Shown: positions 1-12,600 of the stretch, one piece after another
How the letters are laid out: every line of letters starts with the position of its first letter
Position numbering within the stretch: the stretch's first letter is position 1
The notes under the pieces: model-generated
Seen by the model: only the letters and a program-made list of their open reading frames with translations
Told to the model about the DNA's origin: nothing
The model's database searches: none
Assembly: GCA_026724425.1 (NCBI GenBank)
Contig: JAIUCV010000231.1
Coordinates: forward strand, 496,001-560,000
Direction of reading: 5' to 3'
Length of the DNA stretch: 64,000 nucleotides
From: Erythrophleum ivorense
Lineage: Eukaryota > Streptophyta > Magnoliopsida > Fabales > Fabaceae
Position numbers and translations under genes: made by a program

Positions 1-1730
1 AAAAATAGATGAGAAGATTAAAGAACAAAAAAATAGAATTGAAAAAAAAGTAAAAGGATGAAATTTTAAGAAATTGAAAAAAAGAAGAAAGAAATAAAAT
101 TTTTTTCCACAATCCAGTATCTCACAACAACAAAATTTAGCCCAATAAAAATGGACTAAAAAAAATATGTCTGAACTAAACTCTTGTTGGGCCTACTCAA
201 TCCAACCCGAATTCATTCACTGTAAACCCTATCCGCCATAGGCTCTCTCTGGCAGCCTCCCAAACCCTATCCGTATCTCTGGCCCTGGGCTTTCTCCGGC
301 AGCCTCCCACTCACGCACGACTCCACATACAACATTGAGCACAGACACAGGACGCACAGAAACATAAAAAAGGAAAAAGTAGCGGGCGAGCAGGTGGAGA
401 CAGGATAGGCAGAAAGAGATGCATCAGGAAAGAGGGTGTTTTTTGGGAGACAGAGAAGGGATGCGAGGTTCGAGATTCAGAGAGGAAGGGATTAGAGGAA
501 GAGTGTCAGAGATTGAAAGAGAAGAGGGGGAGGAAGCGAAAGATTGACAGGGGGAGAAGTTGAGCGAGAGCGATTGGAGAAAATAGAGGGGTTTGGCGGG
601 TTTGATCAAAGACCAGAAACACGAGTGGTGAATTTTGAATCGTTATGTATTGGAATTTAGACTGGTTCTGAGTTGCTGGTACTTCATATCTTTTTCTGTT
701 TTGGGATTTATGCAACACCTGAATCTTTTTCTTGTTCTATTTGGAATTGATGGTGTCAAAGGATGAATATGGAATAGGTCTCTTATCTTACTGGTGTCTT
801 GAGTTTTCCCTTTTTCTTTTTTTTTTTTCTGTTGGGGTTTGGTTACTGATATGTATTGACTAGAGGAACAAATTTTAGCATTTATTGGTTCTTGTTCTCC
901 TTTTGGCTTGATTGGATCCTTATATGCGGTTTAATACTATGGTTTTGGGTGTTTAGATTCGTGTCCCTTAGATCATTTAGTTAAGCTCAGCCTGAGAATA
1001 CCACACTTCTTGGATTTAAGTGTTTGGTTCAAATATATTTGGTCTAGATGAGTTTTTGCTTAAAACTCCTTGTTGAATACCTTTTATTTTTTCTTATGAA
1101 AATAAATCACTACATTTTCCATTGAGCAAAGTTTCCATGCTATGAATTTTGGTATGCGACTTAAACAAATCCTTTCAATTTTTGCTATACTTTGACATTG
1201 CTTTGAGCTCTCATTTGCTGCACACAAACTTGACTTCATAGCTAATGTAAATACTACCTTAGGCGATATCGAAATCATGTTTACCTGCTGTGAGTACTCG
1301 AGCATGACTCTTTGATTAGGAATATTTCTCTTGAATTGCTGTATGGATTAATTGTGTACGCGCTCATTGGCTTTAAGAACTTCTCTTTTACATGTCAATT
1401 TTTGCTTAAGTATTGAGGTACTTGATATTTAGTTATTTCTAAAACTTAATTATCATTAAAAAAAAACTCCTACACTTCCTGATTTCTACTACATGTGAGG
1501 CTTGCAAATTGGAGGAGAGATAGAGGATCGAGACTGAGAGAAGGCTGGATTCAAAGGAAAGAGGACAGTATGACATGGATTCCAATTACCAAAGACTTGG
1601 GGGAAGCATGAAAAAGCTGAAAGATGAAGGCACATTCATGAAGACAAAAGTGGTTATGTGTTTTACTTTATTTAATTTTTCGTTGTACTTGAAATGTATA
1701 TGAATGTGATATTTAATTGGCCACACAAAC
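1..1730. promoter_or_regulatory. Promoter-like region with site II and telo-box motifs, no recognisable gene
   Basis: A site II element (TGGGCC, 188-193) is followed by two telo-boxes (AAACCCTA at 224-231 and 262-269). In plants this pairing is typical of promoters of ribosomal-protein and other growth genes. The telo-boxes lie in an imperfect tandem repeat (about 224-261 and 262-310). A purine-rich stretch follows (about 380-600), as in many 5' UTRs. Only short open frames follow: 42 aa starting at 419, and 42 aa starting at 1574. Neither resembles a known family. This may be the promoter and leader of a lost, truncated or noncoding transcript. That the motifs are present is seen; their function is inferred. 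Confidence 0.35.
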
Positions 1731-3130
1731 AAACATGATCACAGTTACTGCATTATTGTAAATATGGTTATTTTCTTGTTTTATTTTCCTCATATTTTTT
1801 AAAGTAGCCGTGTGAGATTTTATATCTCCTTAGGCATCTAAGAGGCATCCTGGCTGTGTGCAATAATAAATCTCCTCAATCGTTTAATCGAGCTATCAAA
1901 CCTTTTATTCGATTTCTTTTGGACTTCAATAAGTAACAAAAAAAGAAAGAAAAGGCATTAACTTTTAGAAGGAAGGGATTTCAAAATAGAATGAATAGTT
2001 TTCTTTTTAGAAATTAAAGTGGGTTTCTTTTCAAACAAAAGAAAGAAAGGTCTGATTAATTGAAAAATGCATAATCTTTTTACAAAAGCCAAATGAGCCT
2101 TCTCCTTTCAAGAAACTAAAAAAAAAAGAGAGAAAATAAAAAAATATAAAACAAAAATCAAAATGCCACTTCCAAAAAAATAACGTAAAAAAATAGAAAA
2201 TGATTAAAAAAATCAAATAATAAATTAGATAAAACAAAAAAGGATAAAACAAAACTAAAAGCAAAGATAAAAACAAAAAAAAAACTAACAAATAATAAAA
2301 CCAAAAAAGACGTAGAAAGAAAATGAAAAAAAAAAGAGAAAAAAAATGAAAATACAAGAAAAGTAAAATTAAATTTACATTTAACAAATCAAAACACACC
2401 AACCAATTTTTAAATTCATTTTATTTGTTAAGGGGAAAGTAATTTTTATTTTCTTTATCTTTTCACCAAAAAAATAATAAAAGCTTAATCATTTAATATA
2501 AAAAATAAAATAAAATAAAATAAAATAAAAAGAGAAGAGAAAACAAAAACAAAAATAAAACCAAAAGAAGACATAGAAAGAAAAAAATGAAAGATGATAA
2601 AAAAAAAAAGAAAAAACTAAAAATACAAAAAGAAAATAAAATTAAATTTACCTTTAATAAATCAAAACATATCAACCAATTTCAAAATCATTTTATTTGT
2701 TAAAGGAAAAAGTAATTTTTTTTTTCAAAAAAAAGATAGTAAAAACAAAAATAAAAATAATAAATTAAACAAAACAAAAAAATTTAAAAAAAAAGAGAAC
2801 AAAAAAAAAACACAGATAAAACAAAAACAAAAACAAAATTCAACCAAAACATAGTTTTCAACTCTTGAACTATGTGAACTTTGATCCCTCTGAAGAGTAT
2901 GTAGGCCCTAGGCTCTCACCCTAAGTCAAGTCTGCCCTTATAAATAAATATTTTCTTTTAGTTTTGTTTCTTTAATTTCTTTTCAACTTATTTTACTTTT
3001 AATTTTATTCATTTCTTACTTATTTTACTCTTTAAATTTTTTTTTGTTTTATTCTTAATTTTCTTTCTTTTAATTTTATTTTCTTAAGTTTTTCCTTCCA
3101 CTTTATATATGATTCATTAAGGAGAATTAG
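1731..3130. repeat. AT/purine-rich low-complexity DNA with an internal direct repeat
   Basis: This stretch is dominated by A runs, AAAAT and AAAAC words. Two related segments (about 2360-2460 and 2630-2730) share a run of near-identical sequence, so part of it arose by local duplication about 270 bp apart. The long minus-strand frames here translate to Phe/Leu/Tyr-rich strings caused by base composition. I see no gene. Confidence 0.6.
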
Positions 3131-3390
3131 AATAGAATAGAGGCCATATTAATTTTGCACAACTGATTTAGGGTAACCATTTTCAAAAACGGGTGTAGTG
3201 GGGTACCTAACACCTTCCTCACTCACAATTGACTCCCGAACCCAAATCTGATTCGAAGACCATTTTTCAAACTAAAAAGGTTTTTTCAAAATTTTGTCTT
3301 TTCAAAAAATTAGTGGCGACTCTACTTTACTTTTAATTTTGATTCCTTTTTAAGGCACCACGCAGTCGCATTTTCGGGTGTAACAATGAT
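3130..3390 (+). mobile_element. Ty3/gypsy LTR relic (Tat/Ogre-like)
   Basis: The segment carries word groups typical of the 3' part of plant Ty3/gypsy LTRs and the leader that follows: a GGTACCTAACACCTTCCTC block, ACTCCCGAACCC, and TAGTGGCGACTCTAC, then GGGTGTAACA. No gag or pol coding sequence follows, so this is a solo or truncated relic. The lineage is recalled from sequence resemblance and is uncertain. Confidence 0.45.
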
Positions 3391-3399
3391 CATGAAAAC

Positions 3400-6300
3400 C
3401 AAATGGTTTCAAAACCCATGAAAATGGTAGAACCTAATTTCACCTATTGGCCTAAGGTCAAGCTTTAAGAGAGCTTTCTATAGACATATAACATGGTTCC
3501 AAATTCTTTCTACATAAAAAGTTATACCTTAATGAAATTAAGGTGCCCCAATCAATCATCAAACATTCCAAAATTGGTCAAAAATTCATTTAAATTTTGC
3601 TTATTCCAATTTAAGTCAGTTAGTATTTTTATGATTGGTCTCACGATAGGTAAGTACACAATCACAAGATGTCAAATATTTATTATTACAATTACCATAA
3701 TCAAAGCTCACAAAAATTAGACTCAAAATTTAGTTTCAGCATAATAAAGAATACAAAATGCATAAATTAGCAAGAAATTATTTGACATACCAAAATGCAT
3801 TATCATTGAGAGTGTGAAAAATATATTTTAGCAAGATGCATGTAAATTATATACAAAAATTTTCAACTGAAAATTCAGAGAATACTTAACTCAAAACCAA
3901 TGTGGAATATTATGGAAACTAAAAAAACTAATATTTCAAGCATTCAAAGAATTTAAGAAAATTACCATTAATTAGAGTATGGAAAAATGAGGTATAAGAC
4001 AAAAGTTGGACTAGTAAGGTCTAAGGAATAGGTCCTATACACCCTATGCGCTTGTTAGTGTGTGTGGGTATTACACAAGATGCAAAATTTAATTTTCTTT
4101 TTTTATTAACACTGCACACGCGACAATGGTGTCCAAATCACCTTGGGAGCTTTAGTAAAGCTTTAAAACCCATGATTTCAACATGATTTAGCTTTATAAA
4201 ACCATGCCAAATGCATCCACAACCAAGAATCATGTAAGAATCGAAGATAAAACTCAATTTCATGAGGAAATTAGATAGCCCTAAATCTAAATCTAATTTT
4301 TTTTATTTGCCTCAAATCTAAGACTCTTAACATGATTAAGGAAGACTAATGGAAATATAAACATGTTTTCATCATTTTTTGTATGAAAAATAAGCAAAAA
4401 ATTTCATAGATTCAACCAGAGATACAAGTGATATATATCGAGTTATTTAAAGCTTTTAGTGAAAGTTGTTCACAGCCCAGATCCACCAACAACAAGAAAA
4501 TACATCAAATTAAGGGTTATAATTAGAGAAACAAAACCCCTAATCTTAACATATATTTAGATGAAAAAAAAAGATTTTGCACAAATTAACCAAAAAAAAA
4601 AACCAAATGAACAATAGTATCCACAATCACATAAGAATGGAAAATGCAGATGAAGAGATTGGTTCTAACACCAATTGCTAAAATAAATTGGGAAATAAAT
4701 TTAGATCATACCAGATCTAATGCTATAATCCATGAACACCCAAGAAATATATGATAATAGCTAGAAAGGAAGAGAAGGGATAAGTTAAAAGTTATAATAC
4801 CTTCAAAAGATCAAAGAATCTATCAATATCCCTTGTAGGTTAATAGCAAACTCTTAACTTGCATAAATAAGATAACTAGTACTAAATAGGTTGTGAGTTG
4901 ATTCCTTATTCTCTACATAGATTAATTGATAGCTCAATTTATTACAACCATCTATAAAACATAGGTTATTTTAATATCCTTATTCAAAATACTTATAATT
5001 GAGGTTATTTTAAAAAACAATATATAGAGTTACACAACAATTATAATCAAAGAAGACTTTGTAATGATGCTTCAAGTATCAAGTGCATAATTTTTAAAAA
5101 TTTATTCAAAAGATAAAGCATTTAACAATATATAGATATAGTTTATGCAAAACTAAATTTCAAGTAAGAATAATTTGACAATCGCTTCAACAATTAGTTG
5201 ATAAAAAGTAAGTGTAAGAAAAGGGTATTAAACACCAAATTATGAATACATGATGCAAAATAACAAAGTAAGAAACATAGCAACAAACAAACAACTTGAA
5301 CTATTAAAAGTTAGAGGAAAGAGATAAGCAAACTCAATATTTATCTTTGTTTGACCTCAATTCAAGCCTACGTCTAGGCCCCAACCTTTCACTTGAAAAT
5401 TTTCACTAACTCCACAAGTTTAATAGCCATTTGTAGACTCTTGCAACTTTTAACTAAACAAAAGTTGAACATCTAAGAGTCACTCCTCTTTAAATAGGAT
5501 TTATACCCAATCCTAATTCAAGGAACTTAATTCCTTGAGGTTTCAAAGTCACAAAGAAGAGATGAAGAAATATAAGAAAGCTCTCTCAATAAAGTAGTTT
5601 TACAAATGAAAAATTACTTATAGAAAGAAGAAGACATCCAATAAGCTAAAGAGAATCAAATAATTGTTAAGAGCATTTTCTTGGTGGTTTGTGGGCTCAA
5701 TAGTCTTCGAATATGTAACATTTCTCTTGAAATAGGCATTAGAAACAAGTTACAAATATAGTGTACAAAACTAACCATTCTTTTTTAGTTGACACTTTTG
5801 ATGTCACGACAAATAATTGATGGGCTAGTTTTCTTTGGAAATTTTGAATTTGAAAGAGAAGAGGGAAAGCTTTGCAAAACAAAGGCTACGAGTTAACTTC
5901 AAGTTGCATTTTCTAGAATTCTTAGACTACTAGTCAACTTGTAGCCTCAGATTAAGATTTTTCAAAGTCTCCAAATTACTAGTTGACCAACATAAGGCTG
6001 CTAATCAACTTATAGCCTTAAATTTTCATAATCACACAAAAAATCAACCTAGAGAGCCAACAAGTCAAGTTTGAAATAATTTTATTCTAACCAACAAGTT
6101 TTCAAAAGATTTTAAGAACTCAAAATCACTTCTAATTCCTTTAGAAGTAATTCTAAGTCATAAGTCCAAATATCTATATAACCTTAAAGATTTAGTGAGC
6201 TTAAACTTAGGTTAGTACCTATTTGAGTTCATTAGCTATTTTGATGCAACTAAAATTACAAGTCTTCCAATCTTCTGATTCTTGAATTCTTGGCGCATAT

Positions 6301-6700
6301 TTCCTTCTTCTTGTTTCTTTGAATTAAGCATAATATTGATCTTCCATTCTCTTTGGTTCAATGTCCACTCTTTTTACCCTATAGTAATAGTATGAAATTC
6401 AATAACATATATGATTCAATAATATCTGGTATCATAAAGTGTCTTGGCATGCATATGAAAATCTTTTAATTATATATCCAATTTAGACTATATATAGCAT
6501 GTCACAATATCTATTGGAGATATTGCAAACAAGCATATCTCATTGTTAAGAGATAAAGTATAATTTAAGGTATTACCCGTGAATGATTATAATCATTCAT
6601 AACTTATAGCAATTAAATAAACATATAAGTAATACACTTAAAGCTTGTTAACATATATAGAACCTTAGGACTAACATATCTTTCATCTAGCTCCCTCTTT
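3400..6700. repeat. Gene-free DNA, probably decayed LTR retroelement
   Basis: No coding region is recognisable. On the minus strand, 4661-4673 reads TGGTGTTAGAACC, close to the plant initiator-Met tRNA primer-binding site (TGGTATCAGAGC). DNA on the high-coordinate side, just before the site on the minus strand, could therefore be an old 5' LTR, with internal DNA below 4660. No gag-pol frames survive. The rest is AT-rich and unassigned. Confidence 0.3.
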
Positions 6701-6727
6701 GAAGAACCTTCTTCCCTATCATATACT

Positions 6728-7205
6728 TTGCGACATCCAAGAGGGATATCGTCATGTAAAAGTAAGATTTATCTTTTGATCAATTGCAGAAAGATTGCTA
6801 AGAACTTGGAGTGCTGTACAAAAAAAATTAGCCGAGCAGTGAACCTTGTCCCTCTCGCCTCTTTGGATGTTTCTTCTGGTCTGAGTAAACAGATATGTGA
6901 GCTATGCCAGAACATGTTCGATGATGAGTATAAAGCAGCTGCAGTAGAAGAGGAAATTCTAGAAAAGCTTGACTCAGCAATACAACAGGGAAATGCCGAT
7001 CGCTCATATGCGAATCAACTGCTAGCTTGTATTGCGGATGCTAGTAGGATCTCAACTGAGCATGCTGCAATGAAGAGAGAATTTAGATATGGACCAGATC
7101 ATTGGATTGCTTGAAAAAGCTGATTCCATTACCTCATCCCAAGAGAAGGAGAGGAAGTATTTTGAGAAGCGAAGTTCCCTGGGAAAACGACTATTGGAGC
7201 CGTTG
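6728..7205 (+). pseudogene. U-box E3 ligase fragment (PUB43/44-like), frameshifted
   Basis: Frame 6728-7114 matches the N-terminal region of U-box/ARM proteins of the PUB43/44 type. Telling segments are KIYLLINCRKIAKNLE, EEEILEKLDSAIQQGNADRS and YANQLLACIADASRISTEHA. After about 7080 the homology moves to another frame: MDQIIGLLEKADSITSS, then EKERKYFEKRSSLGKRLLEP and LQLFYYP. That is the start of the U-box, where family members have FYCPI. The conserved Cys is Tyr here and a stop follows soon after. No ARM repeats are found downstream. It is a dead, truncated copy with at least one frameshift and no visible promoter. The family is clear; the exact subgroup is less so. Confidence 0.7.
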
Positions 7206-7640
7206 CAGTTGTTTTACTACCCACTTTAACTCGGTATCATGGTTCTCCATGCTTCTTTCCCAAGAGAGCTAGATCATAGTCTACGAGTCGTTTACTTCAA
7301 GTCCTCCAGGGTCCTTAGGAAGACATGGTTTTTGCCTACGAATCTACCTTTATATTCACCATTTCCTTTCCACCAGAAAATTCTTCATATGGTAAAGTCG
7401 GAATGCAACTTTAAGAGGAGCTTAAAGCAAGCCGTTGTACGTATAGGAAGAGTGCTGAGAATGGCTTTTATTAGCACTAGTCGTCCAACTGACGAGGAAA
7501 TTTACCCTTCCAACCTGCAAGTCTAAGTTCCATACGTTGCTCTATGAAACTGAAGGTTCCCTTTTTGGAGTAAATGACACATGAAGTAAGTCTAAAATAC
7601 TCGTGTTAACATCCAATGTGGGTAACTTCTAGCTTAGTGG
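7206..7640. other. Unassigned spacer with one unrecognised open frame
   Basis: A 95-aa open frame (7239-7526, plus) lies just downstream of the U-box relic but matches nothing I recognise, and it does not continue the U-box homology. It is probably a chance frame. Nothing else is evident. Confidence 0.3.
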
Positions 7641-8560
7641 CCAATTGAGCCCAGAGACAGTGAGAGTGTTCTTGGAAAAGAAGACAGATGATTTATTTAA
7701 GTTTACCTTTTGACCACTTACAGCTTCGTGTTGTTGGAGACAATTGGTAGTGGTCTCACAGTCTGATGGTTTTGCTTTGGAAAACAAGATTGAGTCCCCA
7801 GTAAATAGAAGATGAGATAGAAGGTGTGATACATCTGGGCTTCTCCTGCAGATATTAATTCCTAGACGAAATGTTTCTTTTTCTGCTTTCTATGACATAA
7901 ATGATAAGCCATCAACACACATTAAAAACCGATATGGTGATAATGGATCACCTTGTCTTAATTGTCGGTAAGGCCAAAAAAACCAGACAATTATCCTTTG
8001 ATAGACAAAAAAAAGGAAACGCAACTTACACATCACATAATGATATCTAATGAGGATACAACCCCATTTTATGCATAATACTTTCAACGAAAGCCCATTC
8101 AACTAAATCATAACCTTCGCTCATGTTCAGAGAGCTTCTCTTTCCTATATTTTTCAGGTAGTGCAAGAATTCATGAGTAATCAGAATTGTCGGTTATTTG
8201 TCGGCCTTTTATGAAGGCCCTTGATTGACTTATATTCCCTATAATCCCTTGTAATCTACCAACCAGAACATTAGACAAGGTTTTGTAAAGAACAGCACAA
8301 AAGGCTCATAGGACACACTTGACATGTCCAGAATTTGATTTACCTTAGGGATGAGGATCAGGATAGTGTGGTTGATGTTATGAAGGAGTCTACTTGATGT
8401 GAAGACCGAGCAGATGGTTTCATAGGTTTCTTGACCCCCAGTGTCCCAAAGGCTTCTGAAAAAAGGTTCCGTCTTCCTACGACTGTCTTTGGAAACTACT
8501 CAATTTCTCTGGTACTTTCACCACGGATAGAAGATGGAGAAGGGTACCTTTAAAAAAATT
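7640..8560 (-). mobile_element. L1-type LINE reverse transcriptase relic
   Basis: Read on the minus strand, the segment follows the plant L1 LINE reverse transcriptase with frameshifts and stops. In order it shows HTILILIPKV (about 8370-8340), a KGRQITDN-like remnant, THEFLHYLKNIGK, YDLVEWAF, then LRQGDPLSPYRFLMCVDGLS (about 7960-7900). SHLLFTGDSILFSKAKPSDC and SGQKVNLNKSSVFFSKNT complete it, ending near 7670. The catalytic box, FADD in active elements, reads FTGD here, so one catalytic Asp is lost. The endonuclease part and 3' tail were not found. Confidence 0.7.
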
Positions 8561-8599
8561 CAAAACATTTAGCTCTGCCACGTGTGTCTTCTCTCTATT

Positions 8600-9690
8600 C
8601 CCCTTTCTTTACTTGGATTCTTGAATGGGTTTGCTAATTCCTGGGAGGTTCGTGATGCTATCAGAGCAGCTCATCAGTCACCTTATTTTGTTAGTATTAT
8701 AACTGGCGACTGTATCTGAATAGATTGTTTCTATCCTCATTTCGGATTTTATTTTTCAATACTATTTCACCAATCCGCAACACCCCCCCCCCCCCCCAAA
8801 AAAAGAAAAAAAAAGAGATGGAAAAAAAAACCCTTGCAGGAGTAGGAGTAAAGGAAAAATAACCAACCTGCCAAGTGCCAACATATATTAGACAAGACAT
8901 AAAATGATTAATACGTGATTTTTGAAAGCTGATCAATGAAAGACACGGGTACAACAAAATTGTCGATGTCCATGAAAAAGCTAATAACACGTACCTCTAT
9001 TTTGCTTTTTGGAAGATATTCAATCAATGACATTACTGGCACAAATAGAACTATAACCATAACTTCTTTATCAAGAAAATAAATAGAACTATAACCACAA
9101 TTTGCAACCATGTTATACTTAACCAATTACATTTTTTTAACAAAATTCCCAAATGTATCTCCTTATTTCATTTCCCATTAATTTCCTGACATTGCTTATC
9201 AATCAAAACATCCCTATTTTGACCTGACACCAAACTCCATAAATAAGACAATTTATCATAAAATTCTCTATTGTTGGTGGGGGAAAGGGGTGACGGAGGA
9301 GGGATCACACCATATAAAATTTCCACTAGTTGTAATTATTGAACTATAAGAGGCAAGAGTTGCTCTTTGAGCATGATAGTCCAGAGTTTAATGTCATGGC
9401 ATATTCAATGAGACCATGGCATGACAAACTAAGAGATACTAGAAGGATAAACCACAGAAACATATTCTAATTTTCTTTCTGAAATCATACTTCATTGATA
9501 TCCTAACTATATAAACATTTGACAGAAGAGCAATGACTTCGCAACCCTTAATTGATCTGAACACCAGAACTAGAGCGCCTTCTCACATTGATTAGAAAAC
9601 AGATAAGTTTATCCTATAATCTGTACAAGAGTTGAGTGCCAATATTTCTATGTGCAGTCAAAATCACTTCTATCCAAAATGCAGGTGTAT
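8600..9690. other. Spacer including the likely UPL5 3' UTR
   Basis: This is intergenic DNA with a run of 15 C (8783-8797) followed by an A-rich tract. The part next to 9691 should hold the 3' UTR of the minus-strand UPL5 gene. I could not fix a polyadenylation site. Open frames here are short and unrecognised. Confidence 0.4.
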
Positions 9691-12600
9691 TCACCAAGTA
9701 CCAAAGCTGCAGCCAATATGTTCTTGTGTGATGATTCGAAGACGATCTTGCATGACAGACAAAGATGGATATGGTGGGAAACACAGCCGGAAAAAGCATG
9801 TGTGCGATGAAGGAAGGCGATCATTGGGTTCCAAGGACTTGTAAATGGAGAGGCGGGAAGCCAAACCTTTGAAACCATCCACAGGTAAATACTTCAGAGA
9901 TGTCCAAAAAAACAGAAGAACCTTCCTCTGCTCCGCTGACATTCCCCCCACAATCTGTTTTTTTTTTTTTTAAAGAAAAAGAGAAAACAGTTAACCGTTT
10001 AAAAAGTGAGTAACATTTAAATTAAATGTTGCAACCAGACTTAACTAAAAAAATTTTTGGAAACAATTACTTCAACATTGCAATTTTCCCACTAGCATGT
10101 TAAATAGAGTATGAGTACATAATTTTTATGTGAAAAAAGACCTTACACAAATTAAAAAAAAATTCTATCATTTTGTATAAGCCTGTTATAAGTAATAGAT
10201 ATTATCATGACACTGCTGTTCAGCATTAAAATAGTGGATCATAATGTTAAAAGACCAATTGCTATTATATTGAGAACTTAAACTAATAATCATCACCAAC
10301 ACAACTCTGATAGCCTGATTTCGTAAGAGGTGTATGTCAGCACTATGGTGTTGTCCTCTTCGTAAACAAGGTATTAAACATGTCTCTATTGGGTTCCAAA
10401 AGTTGTTACAAGAGCTTTGAATTTAAAAAAAAAAAAAAGAATAAAATCACATCAGCAAAGAAGGAACTGAAAAATAAAATTACAGAAGAAAAGGATAAAG
10501 ATATTGTGGTTTAATAAAATAAATAAATCCTACATACCTCCCAGAACCAAGATATCTGAGGATCTGTCTCTTTGTAGCCATTATACTCAGTATGTGCCTT
10601 CCAATCTTCAATAGAAATGGTACTTTCACTCCCATGCAGCATCCAATCAAGATCTTCAAGATCTAAACTTTTAAAAAAGAACTGCTGGAGCTTTGGGTTG
10701 CAAAGAATATCAGCAAAACCTTGGGCAAAATGTGACACCTGCTCAGATATAGATGTTACAAAACGATCCTGTATAAGAAGATCAACATACTTCTCCCTGT
10801 TCTTACTATTAACAACAAGGCTTTTCCCGCCGGGGCAAAGCTCAACCACTTTCCTGTATCCTAATTCCTCCACCTCTCTAACAAAGGTCAGTCCTAAAGC
10901 ATCTGAATCAATGAAATCAGCATCCATCTCCAAAATCTGCTTGCAGCTACTATACAAATAGGGATCAGCATCCCGTATATCTTCTAAAGTAATATGGTTT
11001 CCAGCCAATTGCAAGAAAAACACACGATCAAAAACAATACCCACTTGCACCCTATGCATCAAAGCTAATGCAATAACTCGACCAGAGAAGGTGAAGTACT
11101 CTAGGTGCAGAGGATGTACCTTAGAAGCTGCAGACATTTAGAAAAAGGATATACTAATAAATTTGATAGTCCAAAAAGCGATTAATAATGACTACTGATA
11201 CAACATATACACCAATATGGAAAAATCTTTAACACCGAATATACAAATGTCCCTAAAATTAATAAATGGCAATTCAATTTCAAGGAGCTGCATCATTTCC
11301 CTTTGGATGCATAGTTGTTGGTGGCATGCAATGCACTATTGCAATAAGAGCTCTGGAAATTGAATTGTGGTACATATACTATATAATCTAAAATAAAAAT
11401 ATAAGACAAGTAAAATAAACATATGTATACATTATAATTATAAGAGAACAAGAACTCAGAAAAACAGATAAAATAAGTATATATTAAATAAATTTATAAC
11501 TTATAAATTCCATAAAGTATATATAATTATAATTTATATAAATAAATTTAGAAAATATAATTACAATGATAACAGAAGGAAGGGGAAAAAAATAAGGAAA
11601 CGGCATTTGAGGAATCAAGAAAGAAGGGGAGAAAAAAAAAAGAAAAAAAAACAGAGAAGCAAACTGTGTGCATGAGAGAGAGAGAGACCACCAGAAAGGA
11701 GCAACAGATGAGGAATGAAATAGATTAGAACACGAAAACAGAGAAGTAGCGGGAGAAAGGCCTTGCTTAAGCTGCCATGGCAAATGCCACAGCACACTAT
11801 CCATAACTATGTCTGCATGCCTGAAACATTATCACAGATATCCTATAAAACACAGACTTCAACAATGGAGCCAGTATGTGTCTAGCACATACGGACAAGG
11901 TATGACACTTCTAATCATACTTAACCACTACATATCATGTCATGGGATAGTGTCTATATTGAGTCACGTTCCGTATTTATCAATATTTGTGCTTCTTGGC
12001 AAATATCACACACAGCCACCTCAATTAGAGTTGGTCCACACCTAGACCAATTGTCAAACTAGCTCATCTTCTCTTGTACAATTTATTTTACCTTACCACC
12101 AAGTCCTTAAGGATGCAACTGGTGCAGAAATATAAGACCTCAATGGAACACAAACAAACCTATTTGCAGGTGGGTTGAACACAAATACTGCCACAACTCA
12201 CTAACAACAAGCATTTCTACGTGTTAGGATAAGAAGTTTCTTCCATCTTGGACACAAATGACCTCCAAAAAGAAAAAGGGGGGGGGGGCACATAAGGATA
12301 ACTAGAAGAACGATAACAACCATTAAAATTAGAAATATGAAAACAAGATGTACACAGGCTTTGGCTATAAGCAAATCAAGATATATCTACAAATAAATAC
12401 AATCAATCTAACAGGCAAACAGGAAAAAAAAAATATATATATATATATATAGTAGCATGAGAGGCTAGAAACCCTGTCTTGATGAGTTAATAAAAGTTCA
12501 TTCTCAGTAATATTTATAATATGATGCTCATTATTTCTTTGAAAGGAGCTCACAAAATGAGAAATTAAAAAACAAAGAAGGATTTATGTATGACACATAC

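Noticed and set aside
2031..2675. Two minus-strand open frames encoding Phe/Leu-rich proteins (123 and 60 aa)
   Set aside because: They are translations of A-rich low-complexity DNA; the hydrophobic look comes from TTT/TTA/CTT codons, and the frames lie in a local repeat.
10617..10961. 114-aa plus-strand frame
   Set aside because: It is the complement of UPL5 exon 2, which encodes an unmistakable HECT segment on the minus strand.
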